64,000 nt of DNA from an uncultured Paenibacillaceae bacterium (lineage in GTDB: Bacteria > Bacillota > Bacilli > Paenibacillales > K13): the NCBI GenBank assembly GCA_913056365.1, contig CAJXLT010000001.1, positions 1 to 64,000 on the forward strand, in the 5' to 3' direction. Shown here piece by piece: positions 9,616 through 19,459 of the stretch. The position numbers and the translations under genes were made by a program. A model generated the notes under the pieces. The model searched no databases. It saw nothing but the letters and a program-made list of their open reading frames with translations, and was not told the origin of the DNA. Numbering within the stretch: the first letter of the stretch is position 1; the number at the start of each line of letters is the position of its first letter.

Positions 9616-10902
9616 GTGACGACATCCCGCAGTGCCAAGGCGCAAGCTGCTAGGACTAAGAAGAAAAAAGCGCTGTTGCGCAGGCTGACTACGTTAGTCT
9701 TATTTGCCGTCTGTGCCGGCATCCTATGGATGGGTGCTGCATGGATGATGGATCGCTTCATGTCAGCAGAGCGGGCGCAGCCTGTGTCAACGTCACCTCA
9801 TGATGATGAAGCTACATCGGGTACCGATAGTGTAGCAGAGCAAGAGGAGACAGGTGAAGCAACTGGCGAGAACGATTCCCCGGACGGCACACCCGATCAT
9901 ACGACACAAGATGAGCCCGGCATGGACATTGCGGATAGCGGGCAGACAGTCAGCTTGGCGTTCGTCGGCGATGTGCTGCTTGGCAGTACAGTGGCTAGAC
10001 TGCTGGAGGATCACGGCTATGCGTATCCTTACCAACATATCAAGGAGCAGCTGCTGACACCCGATGTGACATTGGCCAATTTGGAAACACCGATTACAGA
10101 TAGAGGAGAGCCTGCTGACAAACAATATGCGTATAGAAGCGCACCGCAAGTATTACCTGCATTCAAGGAAGCAGGCTTCGACGTAGTTAATCTGGCGAAC
10201 AATCACATTCTGGATTATGGTGAAGTAGGGCTGTTGGACACACTCCAGCATCTGGACGATGCCGGAATATCGTACGTTGGCGCAGGGAAGAATGGACAAG
10301 ATGCGCACACGCCTATCTATTTGGAGCACAACGGCATTCGTATCGCGGTGCTTGGTTACAGTCATGTCGTACCGACTGTAGATTGGAAGGCGAGGGACAT
10401 GTCAGAGCGTGAACCGACCGGTCACGCAGGGGTTGCCTCCACCTACGATTATACACGGCCGGTACAGTCGATTGAGAGAGCCAGCGAGCGTGCCGATCTC
10501 GTTATCGTGCTTGCCCATTGGGGAGAGGAGCGCGAGGAGCTGCCAGAGGATGCGCAGGTTGATCTTGCCCATCGCTATATTGATGCAGGTGCTGACTTGG
10601 TCGTAGGCTCCCATCCGCATGTGCTGCAGAGTATGGAATCGTACAAAGGCAAGTGGATCGCCTACAGCTTGGGCAACTTTATCTTCACGACCAATGATAA
10701 TCCGAAGACGTGGGACTCGATTATACTGGAAGCAACCTGTACACAAGCAGGGGAATGCGAGCTGCGCGTTACACCCGTGTTGACGAAGGCGGCGCAGCCA
10801 GTCGTTATGGAGGCGGCAGCAGCCGACAAGCTACTGGAACGACTAGGGGAATTATCTGAAGGCGTACAAGTAAGCCCTGATGGACGATTGGAAGCAAAAT
10901 GA
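9616..10902 (+). CDS. CapA-family metallophosphatase-like protein
   Basis: 428 aa starting at GTG after a GGGTGAGC site. Residues about 24-46 form a membrane anchor after a Lys/Arg-rich N-terminus, followed by an acidic Ser/Thr/Glu-rich linker to about residue 110. The CapA domain begins at VSLAFVGDVLLGS, with ANLETPIT, VVNLANNHILDYG, VLAHWGEE and VGSHPHVLQSME as metal-site motifs. CapA proteins take part in poly-gamma-glutamate capsule handling. No capBC genes are nearby, so this is probably an orphan cell-surface CapA-like enzyme. Confidence 0.88.
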   Translation: MTTSRSAKAQAARTKKKKALLRRLTTLVLFAVCAGILWMGAAWMMDRFMSAERAQPVSTSPHDDEATSGTDSVAEQEETGEATGENDSPDGTPDHTTQDEPGMDIADSGQTVSLAFVGDVLLGSTVARLLEDHGYAYPYQHIKEQLLTPDVTLANLETPITDRGEPADKQYAYRSAPQVLPAFKEAGFDVVNLANNHILDYGEVGLLDTLQHLDDAGISYVGAGKNGQDAHTPIYLEHNGIRIAVLGYSHVVPTVDWKARDMSEREPTGHAGVASTYDYTRPVQSIERASERADLVIVLAHWGEEREELPEDAQVDLAHRYIDAGADLVVGSHPHVLQSMESYKGKWIAYSLGNFIFTTNDNPKTWDSIILEATCTQAGECELRVTPVLTKAAQPVVMEAAAADKLLERLGELSEGVQVSPDGRLEAK

Positions 10903-11063
10903 GAGCGCAAGAGAGGAAGCATCTACCCGGTTGAGCAGGGATTGAACGGCGACAGAATAATTCAAATGAAAGTTCAAATAATAGAGGTCTCTCCATACCA
11001 GCTCGCACATACAATGGTTATTGTAAGTAGTAGAAACATTTTATAATTAAAGGAGGAAAATGG

Positions 11064-11387
11064 GTGGAGCGACCTATCGGAATCATTGTGTCTGAACCAG
11101 GACCCTTGGCTGGTCAAGGCAGCCGTTCGAGCGGCAATTTTTCGACGAAATGGTTTGGAGGCCCTCATCGCATGCTTGTTGAGGTGACGGTCAATGGTCA
11201 GGTGAACAACGAGATTCAATTCACGATTGCAGAGGATAAGAGTGGCAGTGATCCTGCGAGGGCGCGTGGAGTGAGGAATAATACGGAGCTTGATTATATC
11301 GAGAGCAATTCGCTGTATATTTGCGAAACGCAATGTCCGGTGAATGAGAATTTCACGGTAACGATTAAGCCTTATGTGAATGGATAG
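11064..11387 (+). CDS. Small protein of unknown function, first of a tandem pair
   Basis: 107 aa, GTG start after AAAGGAGG. Not recognised. It shares with the next gene the opening RPI-VVS pattern, the block SGNFSTKWFG, alternating hydrophobic strands (VEVTV-G-NNEIQF), a VRN--ELDY-ESN--YIC segment and a C-terminal NFTVT strand. It looks like a small all-beta domain with no signal peptide or membrane segment. The pair likely arose by gene duplication. Confidence 0.7.
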   Translation: MERPIGIIVSEPGPLAGQGSRSSGNFSTKWFGGPHRMLVEVTVNGQVNNEIQFTIAEDKSGSDPARARGVRNNTELDYIESNSLYICETQCPVNENFTVTIKPYVNG

Positions 11388-11459
11388 ACATGGGGCGTTG
11401 ATCTGTGTTGCAGTATGGTTCAAGTATGATGCTATGAATATGCAGGAGGTTAGAGTGGA

Positions 11460-11777
11460 ATGAATAGACCTATTGCCGTCGTTGTTTCGAATTATAAGCA
11501 ATTGGATGATCAGAGGAGCCGTGCTAGCGGGAATTTTTCGACGAAATGGTTTGGATCTGCGAAGGCCATGGACGTTGAAGTGACGGTAGACGGCAAAATT
11601 GATAATGATGTTACGTTCAGCATGGCCATTGATATGAACAACGGGAATGATGTCACCAAATATTCGGAGGTACGTAACGGCTCCCGGTTAGAATATTATG
11701 ATTCCAATACGTTTTATATATGCAATGTGCCTCTTGCGCAGCAAAAGAATTTTAAGGTGACCCTGTTCCCAGTATAG
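11460..11777 (+). CDS. Small protein of unknown function, second of a tandem pair
   Basis: 105 aa, ATG start after AGGAGG. A clear paralogue of the upstream gene throughout, with SGNFSTKWFG identical and the VRNGS-LEYYDSNTFYICN segment matching. The two genes are 72 bases apart and each has its own ribosome site. Family not recognised; predicted beta-rich cytosolic protein. Confidence 0.7.
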   Translation: MNRPIAVVVSNYKQLDDQRSRASGNFSTKWFGSAKAMDVEVTVDGKIDNDVTFSMAIDMNNGNDVTKYSEVRNGSRLEYYDSNTFYICNVPLAQQKNFKVTLFPV

Positions 11778-11887
11778 ACAATTGCATACAAGGGATATAC
11801 GACCAAGAGCCAGTCAGGTACTCAGTAGCAATACTGGAACCTTCTGGATCTTGGTCTTCCTTATGCTTGGCAGGGAGAGGATGGTGA

Positions 11888-13078
11888 TTAGTAAGATTTG
11901 TCTTCCTCCTCCAGCATGGCATCGCTGTATTGATCGCGCACTTCGAGCAGTCTTGGCAGCTGTTCCATGAAGACGTCAACGATCTGCGGATCGAAATGCT
12001 GGCCGCGTTCTTCCTTGAACAGGTTCAGAATGCGGTCCAGCTCCCATGCTTTCTTGTACACACGGTCGCTGCCAAGCGCATCGAATACATCGGCGATCGC
12101 GGTAATGCGACCATAGATATGAATATCTTCTCCGACTAGTCCTTGCGGATATCCGCGCCCGTTCCATTTCTCATGATGCTGATGAGCGACGATGGCTGCA
12201 GCTTTCAAGATGTGGCGATTCGAGTTCTTCAGCAAGTTGTAACCGATCTCTGTGTGACTCTGCATGATCTTGAATTCCTCATCGGTCAGTTTGCCGGGCT
12301 TCTTCAGAACAGTGTCTGGAATCGCGACTTTGCCAATATCATGCATCGGCGAAGCCATCTTCAAGACGTCGGCTTCGTCTCGGCTAATGCCTAGACCGAG
12401 CGCGATAAGGTAAGAATATTCGGCTACACGCTTGACGTGGTTGCCGGTTTCCTTGGAACGGCTCTCCCCGATCTCTCCCATGGTGAAGATGATTTCCTTC
12501 TGCGTAGCTTCAATTTCATTCGTCAGCATAGCGGATTCGAGAGACTTGCCTGAATAGGAAGCGGCCAATGCCAAGTATTCCATATCCTTCGCCGAGAACA
12601 CTTCTTCTTCGGTCAGTTTGTTAACAGCTTGGTAGCAGCCCATGATGTCCCCATCATTGTTGCGGAACGGAATGACCATAAGCGCCTTCGTTCGGTAGCC
12701 AGTTTGCCGATCGGTCTTCAGCGCGCCGTCCGCTAGTACTTCCTTATGTTCTTCATTCGAGTAAGCATCATCGATGAAGATAGGCTCGCCAGCAGCTACC
12801 GCATGTCCGGCTAATCCGGCACCAATCGGAATGCGCAGCTCGCTGACACCATGGGCTACCTTGGTCCACAGCTCTTGCTTCTGTTGATCGAGCAGCCACA
12901 CTGTACAGCGATCAGCCACTACCATTTCCCGACCCATATCGGCCATATGCATGAGTACGCGATCCAAATTACGCTCGTTGGCAATTTTGGCTGTATAGTT
13001 GAAGATCACCTTCAGCATTTGTTCCGAAGTAAGATCGTCCTTCCTTCTGTCCATGTCGATAAATTGTTCTTCGTGCAC
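11888..13078 (-). CDS. GAF-HD-GYP cyclic-di-GMP phosphodiesterase-like protein
   Basis: About 396 aa. The frame is open to 13429, but a GTG at 13078 follows GGGAGGAA closely and removes a low-complexity extension that would collide with the opposite gene's promoter, so it is preferred. A GAF domain lies in the N-terminal half (VVADRCTVWLLD, GLAGHAVAAGEPIFI). The HD-GYP domain follows, with MHDIGKVAIPD, HTEIGYNLL, VAHQHHEKWNGRGYP and ADVFDALGSDR. HD-GYP enzymes hydrolyse c-di-GMP; the GAF domain probably senses a ligand. Confidence 0.9.
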   Translation of the reverse strand: MHEEQFIDMDRRKDDLTSEQMLKVIFNYTAKIANERNLDRVLMHMADMGREMVVADRCTVWLLDQQKQELWTKVAHGVSELRIPIGAGLAGHAVAAGEPIFIDDAYSNEEHKEVLADGALKTDRQTGYRTKALMVIPFRNNDGDIMGCYQAVNKLTEEEVFSAKDMEYLALAASYSGKSLESAMLTNEIEATQKEIIFTMGEIGESRSKETGNHVKRVAEYSYLIALGLGISRDEADVLKMASPMHDIGKVAIPDTVLKKPGKLTDEEFKIMQSHTEIGYNLLKNSNRHILKAAAIVAHQHHEKWNGRGYPQGLVGEDIHIYGRITAIADVFDALGSDRVYKKAWELDRILNLFKEERGQHFDPQIVDVFMEQLPRLLEVRDQYSDAMLEEEDKSY

Positions 13079-13226
13079 GATGGTTCCTCCCAATATGTGT
13101 CGAAATTCGTCTAGTAAGTTCCTTAGTGTATTCCCTGCTCCCCCTCCCACTTCCTGCTGAAAATTTTTAAAAAACTCGAACGGCGTGCTATCATGGAAGA
13201 AAGGGAGAAACGGGGAGGAGAGCTTC

Positions 13227-14042
13227 ATGCAGGAATGGCTGCAGGAGCCAGTCATCCGATTGTTGGCTGGATTGATAGGAAGCAGCGTTGTCGCATGGTC
13301 CTCTTGGCGCAAGCAGAGCTTGACCAGCTCAGGAGCGCTTGCGGCTATAGTAGTCGGTACGGTAACAGTTGCGGCAGGAGGAGCAGCTTGGTTTGGACTT
13401 GTGTTAGTGTTCTTCGTAAGCTCCTCCATGCTGACAAGATGGAAGCAAGCGAGGAAAGCCGCAGCAGAATCAGCCTATGCCAAAGGCGGACGACGCGATG
13501 CTGGTCAAGTGCTGGCGAATGGCGGCATAGCAACAGCGTGCTGTGCGCTGACACTCATTCCAGGCTTGGACCCAACTATGCTGTATGCGGGATTTGCAGG
13601 AGCATTGGGGGCTGCAACAGCCGATACATGGGCTACTGAAATCGGCGGATTAAGTCGATCCGATCCGTTCCACATATTGACTGGCAAGCGAGTTCCGGCC
13701 GGCACCTCTGGCGGCATAACATGGCTTGGCAGTGCTGCGGCAATTGCTGGTGCCTGCCTAATCGGGCTATCGTCTCTACTGCTTGGCGGAACAACAGATA
13801 TGAGCTTTCCACTAATTGTCTTGGTTGCTGGAACGGCTGGAGCTGCTGTCGATTCTGTCATTGGCGCAGTGTGGCAGCATATGTATCATTGTGTGAGCTG
13901 CGGCAGGTTCGTGGAAAGCAGTGAGCATTGTAGCATGCCGGCACGTCCAGCTCGTGGATTGCGTTGGATGGACAATGATGCAGTGAATGGCATATGTACC
14001 GCGGTCGGTGCCTGTATAGGCATGTTATTGGTTGTCTTGTAA
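13227..14042 (+). CDS. DUF92 family integral membrane protein
   Basis: 271 aa from the ATG at 13227, which has a GGGAGGAG site; an upstream ATG at 13185 lacks one. Seven or so hydrophobic segments and the DUF92 signatures AATADTWATEIG and VPAGTSGGITWLG. Relatives include plant VTE6 phytyl-phosphate kinase, so a prenyl or phytyl phosphate role is possible but unproven here. A short Cys-pair segment (HCVSCGRFVESSEHC) lies near the C-terminus. Confidence 0.85.
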   Translation: MQEWLQEPVIRLLAGLIGSSVVAWSSWRKQSLTSSGALAAIVVGTVTVAAGGAAWFGLVLVFFVSSSMLTRWKQARKAAAESAYAKGGRRDAGQVLANGGIATACCALTLIPGLDPTMLYAGFAGALGAATADTWATEIGGLSRSDPFHILTGKRVPAGTSGGITWLGSAAAIAGACLIGLSSLLLGGTTDMSFPLIVLVAGTAGAAVDSVIGAVWQHMYHCVSCGRFVESSEHCSMPARPARGLRWMDNDAVNGICTAVGACIGMLLVVL

Positions 14043-14096
14043 GTAACGCGAACACAATAGTTCGAGGGATGAATGCAGATCAGGGAGGGTATATCT

Positions 14097-15173
14097 ATGA
14101 ATGAACAGACGAGCGAATTGTTCCGCACACTTACGGAATGGCCAGCAGCACCGGGCTTCGAACGGGAGTTGCGGCAGTACGTTGCCGAGCGGTTGAGCGC
14201 AGTTTCAGATGAGGTGATTTACGACCGGATCGGCGGTGTCTTCGGTGTTCGCAAGGGAGATGCGAACGGCCCCCGGATTATGGTTGCCGGACATCTCGAT
14301 GAGGTAGGCTTCCTAGTTACCGGAATAACAGATAACGGCATGCTGAAGTTCCAAGCACTAGGCGGTTGGTGGAATCAGACACTGCTTGCACAGCGTGTAC
14401 AAGTAGTGACGAGCGAGGGGATTCTGCCTGGTGTGATTGGTTCAATTCCTCCGCACTTGTTGAAGGAAAGTCAACGCAATGCACCGCTGGAGGTGGAACA
14501 GATGTTGATTGACATCGGCGCAGACAGCCGTGCGGAAGCGGAGCAGATGGGGGCGCGCCCAGGCGTGCAGGTCGTCCCGGTATGTCCGTTCACACCGCTC
14601 GCAGACGGCAAGAAGATCATGGCGAAGGCGTGGGACAATCGCTACGGTGTCGGGCTCGCTGTCGAGCTGATGGAAGCGTTGCACGAACAACAGGCAGAGC
14701 TGCCGAATACGATATATGCAGGTGCAACGGTGCAGGAAGAAGTCGGCTTGCGCGGGGCGGAACCAGCCGCGCGATTAATCGAGCCGGATCTTGCCTTTGT
14801 GCTGGATGCCAGTCCTGCGAATGACATGAGCGGAGATAAGAAAGCCTTCGGTCAGCTTGGAGCCGGCGCATTGCTGCGCATTCTGGACCGGACGATGGTG
14901 ACGCGCGGTGAAATGATCGATTTCGTCCGTGATACGGCGGAGACGAACAACATACCGTATCAATACTACGTATCGCCGGGCGGAACTGACGCCGGACGCA
15001 TCCACCTTAGCGGTATTGGGGTACCGACAGCGGTAATCGGCATTTGTGCACGCTATATTCATACGGCCGCCTCCATTATCCATGTGGACGACTACGAAGC
15101 AGCTAAGGCATTGCTCATCCAACTTGTGAAAACGGCAGACCGCAGTACATTGTCCACCCTTACAGGAACATAA
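14097..15173 (+). CDS. M42 family metallopeptidase (glutamyl aminopeptidase-like)
   Basis: 358 aa from the ATG at 14097 after GGGAGGGT. Contains the M42 zinc motifs: [17 protein letters not shown], the Glu pair in [20 protein letters not shown] and the C-terminal His in RYIHTAASI. These enzymes form cytosolic tetrahedral dodecamers that trim peptides from the N-terminus. Confidence 0.93.
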   Translation: MNEQTSELFRTLTEWPAAPGFERELRQYVAERLSAVSDEVIYDRIGGVFGVRKGDANGPRIMVAGHLDEVGFLVTGITDNGMLKFQALGGWWNQTLLAQRVQVVTSEGILPGVIGSIPPHLLKESQRNAPLEVEQMLIDIGADSRAEAEQMGARPGVQVVPVCPFTPLADGKKIMAKAWDNRYGVGLAVELMEALHEQQAELPNTIYAGATVQEEVGLRGAEPAARLIEPDLAFVLDASPANDMSGDKKAFGQLGAGALLRILDRTMVTRGEMIDFVRDTAETNNIPYQYYVSPGGTDAGRIHLSGIGVPTAVIGICARYIHTAASIIHVDDYEAAKALLIQLVKTADRSTLSTLTGT

Positions 15174-15300
15174 TTGCCATATTTTTTTTCGCGTGAACTT
15201 GTTCAACACATGCTGAATTCGGCAGTTTATGGTATACTTAAAGTAGATCTCATCGGATATATCGTTACAGCCTATGATTGGAATCGAAGGAGGGAATCCC

Positions 15301-15888
15301 ATGTATCAGTTGAAGGAAAAGGAAATGATTTTCGTATTTACCGGTCCCGACGGCTCCGGCCGCAAGACAGTTGCAGATATGGTGGGTTCAACGATGGGCC
15401 TCAACAAAGTGCTATCCTATACAACTCGTGAGAAGCGCCCGGCGGAAACAGAAGGGCAAGACTACCACTTTATTTCGGAAGAGGCATTTAAGGAAGCGCT
15501 TGCGAACGATGAATTCATCGAGGCTGTGGAGATCGACGGGGTGCATTACGGCATCAAGGACAAGGACATTGAAGAAATGTTCCAGAAGAATGAGTTTATT
15601 TATCTTATTCTGAATGCGGAAGGCGCCCGTATGCTCAAACAGCGCTTAGGGGAGAAAGTAACACGGCTATTTATTTATGTCGATCGAGATATTATTATTG
15701 AGCGGCAGAAGGAGCTTGGCGTTAGCGACATCGTGCTGGATCAGCACTTTAAGCATTATGATGAAGATATGGCATATATGCCGGAGTGCAAGCATTCGTT
15801 CGAGAATATGGATTTGGCACATACGGTGTTTGCCGTGAGCAATGTGCTGGAACAGTATATGAACCGTGATTTGATGGAAAGAGATTAA
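15301..15888 (+). CDS. Guanylate-kinase-like protein with atypical P-loop
   Basis: 195 aa from the ATG at 15301 after GAAGGAGGG. The guanylate-kinase fold is clear: LSYTTREKRPAETEGQDYHFIS in the GMP-binding region and ALANDEFIEAVEIDGVHYG after it. The P-loop reads GPDGSGRKT instead of the usual GPSGVGKGT, with the lysine shifted one place. The C-terminal half departs from Gmk. Probably a diverged paralogue rather than the housekeeping Gmk; nucleotide kinase activity is uncertain. Confidence 0.8.
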   Translation: MYQLKEKEMIFVFTGPDGSGRKTVADMVGSTMGLNKVLSYTTREKRPAETEGQDYHFISEEAFKEALANDEFIEAVEIDGVHYGIKDKDIEEMFQKNEFIYLILNAEGARMLKQRLGEKVTRLFIYVDRDIIIERQKELGVSDIVLDQHFKHYDEDMAYMPECKHSFENMDLAHTVFAVSNVLEQYMNRDLMERD

Positions 15889-15925
15889 GACTACAGCTAG
15901 AATGCTTCATACAGAAGAGAGTCAA

Positions 15926-15964
15926 CCGAAGAGCCCGGCGTAGCAGCCGAGGCTTCTTTTTTGG
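15926..15964 (+). terminator. Terminator after guanylate-kinase-like gene
   Basis: gaagagccc pairs imperfectly with gaggcttc, then a run of six T. Confidence 0.7.
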
Positions 15965-16018
15965 CCTTAATCGTGTCACTTTCGCAGGTAATACAATGAG
16001 GACGGAGAGAGATCAATC

Positions 16019-16834
16019 ATGGAAGAGCTGCTGCTCATTATTAAGTATGCAATTATGGGAGTTATTCAAGGGTTTACCGAACCGATACCGATATCCTCAA
16101 GCGGGCATGTGTTAATCGTTAAGCATTTGTTCGGCATCGAGATCGAAGGGTTAAGTTTCGAAGTATTCGTCAACTTCGCCTCCTTACTTGCTGTGTTACT
16201 TATTTATAAGAAGGATATTGTCCAATTGGCTGGCGGGGTGCTTCGTTATGTGCGAACACGTGATGCGGACAGCCGCAAGGAATTTCATTTCTTCTTGTAT
16301 CTGATTTTGGCAACGATTCCTGCAGGAATCATCGGTGTATTGTTCAATGATGTCATTAGCGAGTCTCTGTCAGGCATCTATGTCATTGGCATAACCTTAA
16401 TCGTTACGAGTGTGGCGCTGTGGGCGATTCGCAACTTGCGGGGCCGCAAGCAGGACGCTGACTTGACCGTGCGAGATGCGATCATTGTCGGTCTTGCACA
16501 AGCGGTTGCACTCATTCCCGGCATTAGTCGTTCCGGTGCTACGATCGTAGCTGCAATGGGACTCGGCATGAAGCAGGATACAGCTTTGAAATTTTCGTTC
16601 TTTCTATACATACCTATAAGCTTAGGCAGTATGGTCTTGGAGGCTCCGACACTTGCAGAAGATTTGCGCGTGAATACGAACTTGATCGTGCCGTACTTGC
16701 TGGCGTTCGTCGGCTCGCTTGTCGCCTCTTACTATTCACTTCGCTGGTTCATGGGCATTATGGCTCGCGGCAATCTGAAGTATTTTGCAGTATATTGCCT
16801 CATCGCCGGATTGGCAGTCATCCTGTTCTTATAG
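16019..16834 (+). CDS. uppP: Undecaprenyl-diphosphatase (UppP/BacA)
   Basis: 271 aa polytopic membrane protein that dephosphorylates undecaprenyl diphosphate to recycle the peptidoglycan lipid carrier; overexpression of relatives gives bacitracin resistance. It has the N-terminal motif GFTEPIPISSSGH (Glu and His active-site positions) and the PGISRSGATI motif. Note Pro-Ile-Pro where many relatives have Phe/Trp-Leu-Pro. Monocistronic between two terminators. Confidence 0.94.
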   Translation: MEELLLIIKYAIMGVIQGFTEPIPISSSGHVLIVKHLFGIEIEGLSFEVFVNFASLLAVLLIYKKDIVQLAGGVLRYVRTRDADSRKEFHFFLYLILATIPAGIIGVLFNDVISESLSGIYVIGITLIVTSVALWAIRNLRGRKQDADLTVRDAIIVGLAQAVALIPGISRSGATIVAAMGLGMKQDTALKFSFFLYIPISLGSMVLEAPTLAEDLRVNTNLIVPYLLAFVGSLVASYYSLRWFMGIMARGNLKYFAVYCLIAGLAVILFL

Positions 16835-16858
16835 CTGCATACGACTTTATACGAATGA

Positions 16859-16937
16859 AGAAGCGGTCTCAGACGACCGATGTCATGAAGCGTAGCTTAA
16901 CCTTCATGACATTGGTCAGATGACGGCTTCTTTTTTT
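16859..16937. terminator. Long hairpin terminator after uppP
   Basis: An outer aagaagc/gcttctt stem and an inner tgtcatgaag/cttcatgaca stem, followed by eight T. Confidence 0.8.
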
Positions 16938-16974
16938 TGCTTCATCAAACATCTGTTCCAAGACGGTTGCTATA

Positions 16975-17361
16975 CTAGGATTCTTGTTGCTTCTGTTGTC
17001 TGGGCGAAGCTTGCGGTTCCTCTGTATGTTCAGCTTGATGGGAAGTGACATCATCGCTGTCCACGCTGTCTGTTGTAACAGGCTCCTGCTCTGTACCTAA
17101 TTGACTGTCTTTTTGCCGTTCGGCAAGTTGGCGCTCCAAGCGGCGAATATGACGTTGTAGCCGAAATTGGCGAATGATGCCGATCGATCCGATACTAAGT
17201 CCGCCGAGCAGTGCCGATAGCAGAATGACCATGATGAGCGGCAGATTCGCATCGTAACCGAACCAATAGCTAACAGGTACGGGATTCATATTGGCAAGTG
17301 CAAAGAGCGTGATGATTAAGGCAAATACAAGTGCGGCGAGCACTGTCCATTGCATACGCAT
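16975..17361 (-). CDS. LapA-domain (DUF1049) membrane protein
   Basis: About 128 aa from MRMQWTVL (17361); the open frame reaches 17397 without a better site. Two transmembrane segments (about residues 3-23 and 40-62) are separated by the family motif NMNPVPVSYWFG. A basic coiled-coil stretch (QRHIRRLERQLAERQ) and a Gln/Glu-rich tail follow. In E. coli LapA works with LapB in LPS control; in Bacillota the role is unknown. Confidence 0.8.
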   Translation of the reverse strand: MRMQWTVLAALVFALIITLFALANMNPVPVSYWFGYDANLPLIMVILLSALLGGLSIGSIGIIRQFRLQRHIRRLERQLAERQKDSQLGTEQEPVTTDSVDSDDVTSHQAEHTEEPQASPRQQKQQES

Positions 17362-17565
17362 GGCAGTTTGGTTCCTCCTCTCGAAATGAAACGGCATAAT
17401 GTCTGACCGATAGGTTGTCCCTACTCCTGTCTCCTTATACTATATCAAAATCATACATGTGCGTCTCTTAGAAACGGAGAACATACTTCAAATGTATAAA
17501 AAATGTTATCCGATTGGGGAATTTACTTCTTCTGAACATGTTGATAGGCTTATGACAGATAGTGA

Positions 17566-17580
17566 TGATAATGATTATCA
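17566..17580. promoter_or_regulatory. Fur box upstream of the siderophore operon
   Basis: A perfect 7-1-7 inverted repeat, tgataat g attatca, identical to the core of the Bacillus Fur consensus. It lies 40 bases before the first gene, overlapping or just after the presumed promoter (ttgata at 17541), so iron-loaded Fur would block transcription. Confidence 0.92.
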
Positions 17581-17619
17581 TTATTGTCATGAATGTCATA
17601 TGGATTGTGAGGTGGAACC

Positions 17620-19455
17620 ATGGAGCAAGTGGAAAGAAGAGAGTCAGACAGGAAGAGTAAGCAAAGTGAGTGGGTCCATGCGCTGCAGTCCCTTCATTGT
17701 GCTGAAGTGGAGCAGAGAATCGTGAGACAGCTGATCGAAACGTTAGTATATGAAAACATTATAGCGCGCCTAGAATCGGTTGCGCTGCAGGAATCGGAGG
17801 GACGATTCAAGATTGAAGGTATAACAAGCGATGGACAAGCTGTTGCTTATGTGTGCAGGGGGAAGAGAAAGGACACTTTCGCTAGAATCCGCTTGACCAA
17901 GGATCCCGTCCTCCGCGTTGGACCTAGCGGAGATCAGACCAACGCCACGATATCGGAATTCGTCTCGGAGGTGTTAGGCCAACTTCAGAACAATGATGCG
18001 CTTGGCATGTTCATGGAGGAGCTTGTTCAAACATTACTCAAGGATACGCAAGCACAGATGGCCAATCCGATTAGGCAATTGTCCGGTGTAGCGCGCAGCT
18101 ACGACGAGCTGGAAGGCAACATCATGGACGGTCATCCCTACCACCCGTGCTATAAATCGCGAATTGGCTTTACGTTGGAAGACAATGCAGCTTACGGTCC
18201 GGAGTTCAAGCCGAAGCTTAAACCGGTATGGGTTGCGGTAGTAAAAGCAGAGTGCGAGTTAGCCGTATCCCGAACGTTGGACTACGCTGCATATATGAGT
18301 CAAGAACTAGGTGACGCCGTATATGCGCGGTTTGTTGGCAAGATCATGGAGAGCGGTAACGATCCAGACGATTATGTGTTGATTGCTGTGCATCCATGGC
18401 AATGGAGAGAAGCGATTATCCCAGTCTATTACCGTCAGCTTGCCGAGGGGCGCATGATCCTGCTAGGTGAGGGGGAAGACGACTATCGTCCACAACAGTC
18501 GATCCGCACGTTGGCGAACACTCTTCGGCACAAGGCTTACTTGAAATTGCCGCTGAACATCACGAATACATCGACTGGTCGCATATTGGCTCAGCATACG
18601 ATTATGAATGCCCCACTCATTTCGGATTGGCTGTATGACTTGATAGAGCGTGACGCTTATGCCAAGCGGCTCGGCTTCGTTGTATTGCGAGAGGTGGCAG
18701 GCGCTTCCTATAATCATGAAGTGCTTTCCGAGATAGAGCAAGAAAGGGCTTATGGGATGCTAGGAACGATCTGGCGAGAGAGCTTGCATACTTACATGCA
18801 GCCAGGAGATGAAGCAGCACCGTTCAACGCATTGTGCCACACGGACCGTTCGGGCCAGCCTTTTATCGATCCCTGGATCCAGAAGTTTGGTGCGGAGGAG
18901 TGGACCCGGACGTTGTTACGGATATCCGTCACCCCAATCATCCATCTGTTGTATGCGCACGGCGTAGCCTTGGAATCTCATGCACAGAATATGATTCTCA
19001 TTCACCGAGAGGGATGGCCTGCTCGCTTGGCATTGAAGGATTTTCACGATGGCGTTCGCTTTTCACGCAGTCATTTGGCTAATCCTTCAGTATGTCCGAC
19101 GCTACATCCGGCACCTGTGCGTCATGCGCAAATTAATAGAAATTCCTTTATCGAGACCGATGACGCAGCGATTGTGAGGGATTTTGTTCACGATGCCTTC
19201 TTCTTCATCAATTTGTCCGAGCTATGCATGTTTCTGGAGGAACGATACGGACTTGACGAGTCACATTTTTGGAGTATGGCGGCGCAGGTCATTCATGACT
19301 ATCAGCACGATCATCCAGAACATCGGGAACGATATGCATGTTTCGATTTGTTCGCAGAGTCAATTCAGGTAGAACAGCTTACGAAACGACGGTTGTTCGG
19401 GGATGGAGAGTTTCGCTTGCACACTGTACCCAACCCGCTGTACCGGTTCAGGTGA
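17620..19455 (+). CDS. IucA/IucC family NIS siderophore synthetase 1 (SbnF-like by context)
   Basis: 611 aa. ATP-dependent ligase that joins a carboxylate such as citrate to an amine. Hallmarks: the ATP-binding GHPYHPCYKSRIGF (about residues 168-181), VHPWQW, and the block LPLNITNTSTGRILAQHT, followed by the FhuF-like C-terminal iron-protein region. The gene is first in a six-gene operon directly behind a Fur box. In Staphylococcus aureus sbnF is followed by sbnG and sbnH, and the same order follows here, so an SbnF-like role is inferred. Ribosome site GAGGTGG. Confidence 0.92.
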   Translation: MEQVERRESDRKSKQSEWVHALQSLHCAEVEQRIVRQLIETLVYENIIARLESVALQESEGRFKIEGITSDGQAVAYVCRGKRKDTFARIRLTKDPVLRVGPSGDQTNATISEFVSEVLGQLQNNDALGMFMEELVQTLLKDTQAQMANPIRQLSGVARSYDELEGNIMDGHPYHPCYKSRIGFTLEDNAAYGPEFKPKLKPVWVAVVKAECELAVSRTLDYAAYMSQELGDAVYARFVGKIMESGNDPDDYVLIAVHPWQWREAIIPVYYRQLAEGRMILLGEGEDDYRPQQSIRTLANTLRHKAYLKLPLNITNTSTGRILAQHTIMNAPLISDWLYDLIERDAYAKRLGFVVLREVAGASYNHEVLSEIEQERAYGMLGTIWRESLHTYMQPGDEAAPFNALCHTDRSGQPFIDPWIQKFGAEEWTRTLLRISVTPIIHLLYAHGVALESHAQNMILIHREGWPARLALKDFHDGVRFSRSHLANPSVCPTLHPAPVRHAQINRNSFIETDDAAIVRDFVHDAFFFINLSELCMFLEERYGLDESHFWSMAAQVIHDYQHDHPEHRERYACFDLFAESIQVEQLTKRRLFGDGEFRLHTVPNPLYRFR

Positions 19456-19459
19456 CGCT

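Noticed and set aside
10974-11501. 175-aa minus-strand ORF
   Set aside because: Lies antisense to the two small paralogous genes, which have good ribosome sites and matching protein sequences.
13079-13429. N-terminal extension of the GAF/HD-GYP protein
   Set aside because: Low-complexity sequence, no ribosome site, overlaps the divergent gene; the GTG at 13078 has a strong site.
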